This document shows, piece by piece, positions 31,813 through 36,373 of a stretch of DNA of 36,373 nt; positions within the stretch are counted from its first letter, which is position 1; every line of letters starts with the position of its first letter. The DNA is taken from the NCBI GenBank assembly GCA_018817805.1, contig JAHITC010000034.1, positions 1 to 36,373 of the forward strand, in the 5' to 3' direction. This stretch comes from Patescibacteria group bacterium. Lineage in GTDB: Bacteria > Patescibacteriota > Kazan-3B-28 > UBA10110. The notes under the pieces were generated by a model. The model was given only the letters and a program-made list of their open reading frames with translations. It was not told the DNA's origin and searched no databases. The translations under genes were made by a program, and so were the position numbers.

Positions 31813-32576
31813 AGCGGAAGAATGTTCGGGATTTTGGGGATGTCGGAAAGTTCATATATTTTGCTCAAGCTAGTTGGTGGTGTTGAAACCAAATCTGCAT
31901 GTACGATTAATCGTTTTAGATTAGTACCAATCGGTACGCAAGTCATCAGCGACATGGTAGGAGAAAGAGTTTGATCCATTACTTCGATCTGAGTTGGTCT
32001 AACTACAATACTATCCGTAATCTTGTAAGTATATTCTCCACCTTTATAGTAGACGTAAATCAAATCGTTAGCTTTTAACTGTGGAAGCAATGCAAATATC
32101 TGATTATATTTACCATCACTCCACCAATAATATGAACTATGTCCAGTAATAAACATATTGCCAATTCTGCCTGGCATAGCCGTACCAGCCAGATGAGCTA
32201 CTCCGTTTTTAATAGCCTCCAGAATATCTGGATTTTTAGTGCTTTCCATAAAAATGATTGGCGCTTCGACATTAATCTTAGGAATAACTATGCGTGAATC
32301 ACTAGTAGAGATATTGGCTATATTGGTAGTGGTCTTAGGTACTACGTCGTTAACGGTGGTGGCAGGTAAAGCAGTGTTAACGGCAGATTCTGGAGAAGCA
32401 AAATAGCTTAACTTGGTGTAAATAACCGGCCACATGATAATAACTCCCGAAATTGCCAGAAAAAACGTAAAAATACCTAAAAATTTGGCCGATTCAACAA
32501 GAGAATATGCAAACCTGCCGCGCCGTTTGCGCGTATTGCTTCTAATTTTCACTACATGTGGATGTTCTTGATTCAT
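31809..32576 (-). CDS. Sortase (class D/E-like)
   Basis: Sortases are membrane cysteine transpeptidases that attach proteins to the cell wall or polymerise pilins. The 255-residue protein has a transmembrane helix at about residues 33-53 and the catalytic set His146 (TGHSSYYWW), Cys213 (SLMTCVPIG) and Arg222 (LKRLIV). The TLMTC-like motif appears as SLMTC. A substrate with an LPxTG-type sorting signal is not visible in this window. TTTACA and TATAAT, 17 bases apart (32585-32613), end 8 bases before the ATG, so the message has almost no leader. Confidence 0.92.
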   Translation of the reverse strand: MNQEHPHVVKIRSNTRKRRGRFAYSLVESAKFLGIFTFFLAISGVIIMWPVIYTKLSYFASPESAVNTALPATTVNDVVPKTTTNIANISTSDSRIVIPKINVEAPIIFMESTKNPDILEAIKNGVAHLAGTAMPGRIGNMFITGHSSYYWWSDGKYNQIFALLPQLKANDLIYVYYKGGEYTYKITDSIVVRPTQIEVMDQTLSPTMSLMTCVPIGTNLKRLIVHADLVSTPPTSLSKIYELSDIPKIPNILPL

Positions 32577-32584
32577 TTACTTTA

Positions 32585-32613
32585 ATTATACCATAATTAC
32601 TGGTATTTGTAAA
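32585..32613 (-). promoter_or_regulatory. Promoter of the sortase gene (near-leaderless)
   Basis: On the minus strand TTTACA (32608-32613) and TATAAT (32585-32590), 17-base spacer. The predicted start falls within about 2 bases of the ATG. Confidence 0.75.
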
Positions 32614-32632
32614 GTATTAATGTATGTCCTTG

Positions 32633-33040
32633 CTAGTTGAAACCAGATCTTTGGACAAGTTCTGCCAACGTCATGGCTCCAACCTGCTTCTCACCGTCTG
32701 GAAACTCCCATGTAGGATAAGCAGTTATTTTAGCTGCCAGACAAACCTCTGCTTGCCCCCCAGTTGGTGTACTACACTCTATGTAATCGATATACTGCCA
32801 GCTTCCACCGAATAACTCCTTCTGGTACGCACAAGCGCTGCATGTGTCTGCCCCATAGACCTTGGCGCCAATCTGGGTAAGATATCTTGCTAAATCATCC
32901 TTATTAATGCCTTCTGCGCTAATTACATCATCTTTTACTGCTGAGTTGTCTGCAGTGTTGGTTGCTGGTAAAAACTTAGCTCCTATTAATACCGCCACTA
33001 TAACTACACCAATAATTATTCCTGATCTCCAATTTTGCAT
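32633..33040 (-). CDS. Membrane-anchored thioredoxin-like protein
   Basis: The 135-residue product has an N-terminal membrane anchor (about residues 6-22), a short linker, and a thioredoxin-like domain with Cys67-Ser-Ala-Cys70 (VYGADTCSACAYQKELFG), a cis-Pro region AYPTWEFPDG and two further cysteines (IECSTP, EVCLA). The pattern resembles the thioredoxin-like domain fused to VKOR proteins, or a small DsbA/TlpA-type oxidoreductase. It likely acts in disulfide formation outside the membrane. A TATAAA lies 15 bases before the ATG. Confidence 0.85.
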   Translation of the reverse strand: MQNWRSGIIIGVVIVAVLIGAKFLPATNTADNSAVKDDVISAEGINKDDLARYLTQIGAKVYGADTCSACAYQKELFGGSWQYIDYIECSTPTGGQAEVCLAAKITAYPTWEFPDGEKQVGAMTLAELVQRSGFN

Positions 33041-33136
33041 AATAATGATAATAATTTTATATACTTCTATTCTACTCTACCAGATATTCATTTTTTCTAG
33101 GTAATAAAAAGCGAGGAGCGAGAACTTCGTTCCGAT

Positions 33137-33223
33137 TGGTGGCTCGGGTGGGAATCGAACCCACACACCCTTGCGGATACACGATTTTGAGTCGTGCGCG
33201 TATACCAGTTCCGCCACCGAGCC
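33137..33223 (-). tRNA. tRNA-Leu (anticodon CAA)
   Basis: On the minus strand the acceptor GGCTCGG pairs with CCGAGCC. The anticodon stem CACGA/TCGTG has loop CTCAAAA, giving anticodon CAA (reads UUG). A long class II variable arm and the T arm GTGGG-TTCGATT-CCCAC follow, with discriminator A and an encoded CCA. The type and length (87 bases) fit tRNA-Leu. An extended -10 (TGTTATAAT) is upstream at 33260-33268. Confidence 0.97.
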
Positions 33224-33259
33224 CCGTTAAAAAATACTTCTGTTTATTTGTTCAATTGA

Positions 33260-33268
33260 ATTATAACA
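33260..33268 (-). promoter_or_regulatory. Extended -10 promoter of tRNA-Leu
   Basis: The minus strand reads TGTTATAAT about 37 bases before the tRNA 5' end. Confidence 0.55.
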
Positions 33269-33315
33269 AAAGTCATCTTCAGTTTGTAAGTTAACGGACA
33301 ATACTAATAAGATAC

Positions 33316-33335
33316 GCCGCCTCATATGAGGCGGC
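33316..33335 (-). terminator. Perfect 20-bp palindrome after glyA, probable terminator
   Basis: GCCGCCTCAT is followed at once by its reverse complement, a GC-rich hairpin about 30 bases after the glyA stop. The minus-strand T-run is poor, so termination would rest on stem strength. Confidence 0.5.
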
Positions 33336-33365
33336 TCGGCTCGAATGACTTTCTTTGCTAAAGAT

Positions 33366-34577
33366 TTATTTTGGAACGGGGAATTTTCGGCAGAGCTTTT
33401 TCACAATTTTAGCAGCTTCGAGCAAAACTGTTTTGTTTTGAGGATTCTTTAACACGCCAGCAATAATTTCAGCTAATATCTTTATTTCTGGTTCTTTCAT
33501 GCCTCGAGTAGTAATAGCAGGAGTACCGAGCCGAATACCAGAAGGGTCAAGGGGAGACCTAACGTCACCAGGAATCATGTTTTTATTTACAATAATACCA
33601 ACCTGCTCCAAAGTTGCCTCAGCTTCTTTGCCGGTGATGCTTAAGTTGGATAGATCGACTAGCAACAGATGGTTGTCAGTTCCCCCACCGCAGACTTTTA
33701 ACCCAGATTTTTGCAATTCGCTAGCTAAAGTTTTTGCATTTTTAACAACTTGTTTGGCATACTTCTTAAAACTAGTAGTTTGGGCGTCTTGCAGGCAGAT
33801 TGCTTTTCCAGCAATAGTGTTTATATGCGGACCACCTTGAATACCAGGAAATACTGCTTTATCTATTTTTTCTGCTAATTCTTTCTTGCATAAAATAATG
33901 GCACCTCTTGGCCCACGCAAGGTTTTATGTGTAGTAGTCATAACTACATCAGCATATTTTACAGGACTTGGATGCTCCCCTGCAGCCACCAAACCAGCAA
34001 TGTGAGAAATATCTGCTAATAAATATGCACCCGTGGCTCTTGCTATTTTAGAAAACTCCTGGAAATTTATAGTACGCGAATAAGCAGTGGCCCCACAGAC
34101 GATAAGCTTGGGCTTGAAAATACGAGCCATTTTTCTAATTTCGGCATAATCTAAAAGCCCTGTTTCGCTATTTACTCCATAATGCACGAATTTATATGCC
34201 TTACTCGAGAAACTAACTTTGTGTCCATGCGAAAGATGGCCACCATGAGCCAGCCCCATAGCCAAAACTGTGTCGCCCAAATTTAACAAAGCATTGTAAA
34301 CAGCTAGATTGGCTGGTGTGCCAGAATATGACTGTACGTTAGCATGCTCAGCTCCGAAAAGCTCTTTGGCTGCCTTAATCGCTTCTTGCTCAATTTTATC
34401 CACCACTTCATTGCCACCATAGTATCTTTTATTTGGATATCCTTCAGCGTATTTATTCATCAAAACTGATCCAACCACTTCCCTAATTTCTTTGGAAGCA
34501 TAATTCTCAGAGGCGATTAAACTAAGTGTGTCTTGCTCTCGGATTGCTTCTAATTTAACTAATTTTTTAATTTCCAT
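33366..34577 (-). CDS. glyA: Serine hydroxymethyltransferase
   Basis: GlyA interconverts serine and glycine with transfer of a one-carbon unit to tetrahydrofolate, using PLP. The PLP lysine is Lys218 in MTTTHKTLRGPRG. The region SHIAGLVAAGEHPSP and the N-terminal SENYAS and YAEGYPNKRYYGG motifs are intact. Length 403 is normal for the compact bacterial form. No obvious Shine-Dalgarno is seen before the ATG and no clear promoter was found. It is divergent from the methyltransferase gene. Confidence 0.97.
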   Translation of the reverse strand: MEIKKLVKLEAIREQDTLSLIASENYASKEIREVVGSVLMNKYAEGYPNKRYYGGNEVVDKIEQEAIKAAKELFGAEHANVQSYSGTPANLAVYNALLNLGDTVLAMGLAHGGHLSHGHKVSFSSKAYKFVHYGVNSETGLLDYAEIRKMARIFKPKLIVCGATAYSRTINFQEFSKIARATGAYLLADISHIAGLVAAGEHPSPVKYADVVMTTTHKTLRGPRGAIILCKKELAEKIDKAVFPGIQGGPHINTIAGKAICLQDAQTTSFKKYAKQVVKNAKTLASELQKSGLKVCGGGTDNHLLLVDLSNLSITGKEAEATLEQVGIIVNKNMIPGDVRSPLDPSGIRLGTPAITTRGMKEPEIKILAEIIAGVLKNPQNKTVLLEAAKIVKKLCRKFPVPK

Positions 34578-34645
34578 AAGTTTATTGTCGGGGTTTAGCT
34601 AGTTATTGTCCAGCAGTGAATCCTCTTAAAAATATCTTTATTGGC

Positions 34646-34674
34646 TTGTAAATTAACCAGTAAGGAGTTAAATA
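34646..34674 (+). promoter_or_regulatory. Promoter of the methyltransferase gene (leaderless)
   Basis: TTGTAA (34646-34651) and TAAATA (34669-34674) are 17 bases apart, and the -10 is 6 bases from the ATG. An AAGGAG about 15 bases before the ATG lies inside the promoter spacer, so it would not be transcribed. Confidence 0.5.
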
Positions 34675-34680
34675 TAGGTT

Positions 34681-35928
34681 ATGTATAGATATGCGTTTCT
34701 GTTGGGAGCACACCCAACCATCAGTTTAGCGGAGATTTTAAACTACCTCACTAACCAAAAGATTAAGTTTGAGGAATATCTTTGGCTACAAGATATTTTA
34801 ATAATTAAAATCCAGCAGCTCCCAGAAGAAATAGCTAAACTACAAAATGAGCTAGGTGGCATAATCAAAATATTTTTAATTAAAGAAGAGTTTAAAGGCA
34901 AGATTTTTCAACTAGAAGATAAACTTACTCCCGAAAAACTATTAACTGACTTCTTTGCTCAAAACGAAACCAAAATTAACTTTGGCCTTAGCATCTACGC
35001 TAATCCCGATCCTAGTTATGCCGAACTTAATTGGTTAAGCAACTATGCTCATAATATTAAACAGTTATTAAAAGATAAATATAGCATTCGGTATGTCGAA
35101 GATAAAAGTTGGAATTTAAGTAGTGTGCAAGTTAATCGCAATCGTTTAATTGATACTGGTGCAGAAATTGCTCTTATCCGTGATAAAGATCATTTTTATA
35201 TTGGCAAAACTTTAACCGTGCAAGATTATGCCTCTTATTCGGAGCGTGATTTCGACAAACCATCTCCCGATGCAAAATCTGGCATGTTGCCTCCGAAGTT
35301 AGCCCAGATGATGCTAAACATTACTAGAAACAAAAAAACAAAGGTTTTATACGATCCTTTCTGTGGCAGCGGGTCTGTACTACAGGAGGCATTACTTTTG
35401 GGCTTAGATGTGTATGGATCAGATATTTCGCCAGAGGCAATAAAAAACACTCTGAGCAATCTGGAGTGGTTTATTAAGCTAAAAAAGTTTCCACAGGTAG
35501 ACCTTAAAACTCACATCAAGGACGCTGACGCTACTACCGTAAACTGGAGCACGTTAAACAAACCAGAAGTTGTAATAGTAACAGAGCCGTATTTAGGTCC
35601 ACCCTTAAAATCTCTTCCCTTCCCCCACCAAGTTAAAGACACTTTAGAAGAACTATCTAGTTTGTATGTTAAATTTTTTAAAAATCTAAATAAAAACTTT
35701 GACGCCGTACAAACAATTGGCATTGTTTTCCCAGTAATGAAAACTAGAGAAGGTCTAAGATATTTAGATATTCTAGAGGAAATAGCTAGTCTAGGCTACA
35801 AGCCAAAAATTATTTTGTCTGATGAGATCTCTAAAAAAGATGCAGGCATAAGCCCTCGTAATGGTTTTCTGTATTCTCGTCCTGATCAGTACGTCCTCCG
35901 AGAAATATTCGTTTTCGAAAGAAAATGA
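34681..35928 (+). CDS. Trm11/TrmG10-type RNA methyltransferase (UPF0020 family)
   Basis: The 415-residue protein has an N-terminal region of about 200 residues (RNA-binding, possibly THUMP-like) and a Rossmann methyltransferase domain. Motif I is DPFCGSGSVLQEA near residues 224-236. An acidic VYGSDISPEAI follows, and the catalytic motif IV is TEPYLGPP near 301-308, a variant of the usual DPPY. It fits the tRNA guanine-N2 (Trm11/TrmG10) group. The unusual TEPY motif could change the target. Its stop TGA is the first TGA of an IS605-type end (35926), so the C-terminus may have been trimmed by insertion. Confidence 0.88.
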   Translation: MYRYAFLLGAHPTISLAEILNYLTNQKIKFEEYLWLQDILIIKIQQLPEEIAKLQNELGGIIKIFLIKEEFKGKIFQLEDKLTPEKLLTDFFAQNETKINFGLSIYANPDPSYAELNWLSNYAHNIKQLLKDKYSIRYVEDKSWNLSSVQVNRNRLIDTGAEIALIRDKDHFYIGKTLTVQDYASYSERDFDKPSPDAKSGMLPPKLAQMMLNITRNKKTKVLYDPFCGSGSVLQEALLLGLDVYGSDISPEAIKNTLSNLEWFIKLKKFPQVDLKTHIKDADATTVNWSTLNKPEVVIVTEPYLGPPLKSLPFPHQVKDTLEELSSLYVKFFKNLNKNFDAVQTIGIVFPVMKTREGLRYLDILEEIASLGYKPKIILSDEISKKDAGISPRNGFLYSRPDQYVLREIFVFERK

Positions 35929-36105
35929 CATCCTCCCCGCACTCCATTACATTACGTACGGGGCTTCCTCCGTGCTCCGCTATTCGCTCATTTAACATTC
36001 GCGCAACCAGCAAAGCCTAGTAGCTTTGCTCCTTCATCCCCGTATTTCGGCGGCTACAGAAACTTTGAATGACGCACGCCTCCGTGCGGGGTTTCCTGTA
36101 TGGAT
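35926..36105 (-). mobile_element. IS200/IS605-type right-end/omega-RNA-like remnant without tnpB
   Basis: On the minus strand the region ends GAAGCCCCG...CGGGGAGGATGTCA. This is the classic right-end layout of IS605-group elements, where it encodes the 3' part of the TnpB guide (omega) RNA. CCCCG 35935-35939 pairs with CGGGG 35959-35963. A second stem, AGCAAAGC 36009-36016 with GCTTTGCT 36023-36030, lies inside. A related AGGAAACCCCGCAC occurs near 36083-36096, so the unit seems partly duplicated. A spurious frame gives the typical MECGEDV peptide. No tnpB or tnpA is present, so this is a non-autonomous copy or a relic. The first base of the unit provides the methyltransferase stop. Confidence 0.7.
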
Positions 36106-36106
36106 G

Positions 36107-36129
36107 TAAAAAGCCCGCTTACGCGGGCT
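36107..36129 (-). terminator. Intrinsic terminator of the reverse transcriptase gene
   Basis: On the minus strand AGCCCGC pairs with GCGGGCT around four bases, followed by TTTTTA. It lies about 22 bases after the stop codon. Confidence 0.9.
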
Positions 36130-36150
36130 GGCGGGTATCCCAAAGAATCC

Positions 36151-36373
36151 TTACCAAATATCAACTAAGAAGGCCTTGCTACCATTTATTTGGGAATCAG
36201 TAGTATATCCCATGACGCTTTCTAATTCAGATTGAATACAATATGAGTTAGCATGCTGAAGATATCCAAGATACGAAGGCATGACTTTGGCTAATTCGTT
36301 GTAATCTCCTGCATCGAGAAACTTACCAATCTTTTTCATGATCCTTTTAACTGTCTTTTTTCTAGGTAAACTG
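36151..36373 (-). CDS. Reverse transcriptase, C-terminal part (partial, runs off the window)
   Basis: The frame is open from the window edge: SLPRKKTVKRIMKKIGKFLD, then MPSYLGYLQHANSYCIQSEL. The S-Y-L-G-x-L-x-H-A-N-S-Y signature after a basic R-K-x-T-V-K-R-I segment is typical of the thumb or C-terminal end of bacterial reverse transcriptases of the diversity-generating retroelement (DGR) and related groups. The catalytic YxDD and other core motifs would lie outside the window. The true start is not visible; the internal ATG 36339 is not the start because the frame continues upstream in-family. A terminator follows. Which RT group it is cannot be decided here. Confidence 0.7.
   Translation of the reverse strand, partial: SLPRKKTVKRIMKKIGKFLDAGDYNELAKVMPSYLGYLQHANSYCIQSELESVMGYTTDSQINGSKAFLVDIW

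Noticed and set aside
35831-36013. Minus-strand 60-residue frame (MECGEDV)
   Set aside because: Typical spurious translation of an IS605 right end; used only as support for that element.

Overview
The window looks like a chromosome segment of a small-genome bacterium of the Candidate Phyla Radiation (Patescibacteria); the exact phylum is not clear. The sequence is AT-rich and uses the standard code (TAA, TAG and TGA all act as stops, so UGA-recoding lineages are excluded). Housekeeping genes are compact with ATGA or TAATG overlaps. Gln-tRNA appears to be made by GatCAB plus GltX. There is a VirD4/TraG-type ATPase, a sortase, a PEGA protein and many short membrane or lipoprotein genes of unknown function. 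The lineage call is inference from gene content, not from a marker tree.

Layout. 1-3567 (+): tail of an unknown gene, a D-Ala-D-Ala carboxypeptidase, der, a small RNA candidate with its own promoter and terminator, a 31-residue membrane peptide, an EF-Tu-domain-II-like protein and pth. 3580-3873 (-): a second, larger structured RNA candidate, divergent from mfd. 3912-9033 (+): mfd, a membrane protein, a DedA protein and an M23 peptidase. 9034-12400: accessory block with a lipoprotein, a 57-residue membrane protein between two identical 30-bp repeats, and a secreted beta-propeller protein. 12400-19303 (-): an unknown protein, the VirD4-like ATPase with an acidic partner, and gatC-gatA-(membrane HEPN-like protein)-gatB. 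19415-23312: single unknown genes with strong Shine-Dalgarno sites and own terminators, interleaved with murI, tRNA-Gln and a lipoprotein. 23370-30325 (-): cell-envelope block with four glycosyltransferases and murA, plus gltX and a third small RNA candidate. 30388-35928: PEGA protein, sortase, thioredoxin-like protein, tRNA-Leu, glyA and a tRNA-methyltransferase-like protein. 35926-36373 (-): an IS200/IS605-type right end without tnpB, then the C-terminus of a reverse transcriptase cut by the window edge.

Working together. MurI, MurA, the carboxypeptidase and the M23 enzyme serve peptidoglycan. WecG-like and GT4 enzymes build an envelope glycan. GatCAB, GltX and tRNA-Gln(CTG) serve Gln decoding. 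Der, Pth, the domain-II protein and the methyltransferase serve ribosomes and tRNA.

Most notable. Two small RNA candidates, at 25822-25921 (-) and about 3580-3873 (-), show a CACCUCC or CCUCCUU sequence in a predicted loop. Such a sequence mimics the 16S anti-Shine-Dalgarno and could pair with the GGAGGTG leaders of the unknown genes. In contrast, several core genes have a -10 box exactly 6 nt before the start codon, as expected for leaderless mRNAs, which such an RNA could not reach. This link is a hypothesis.
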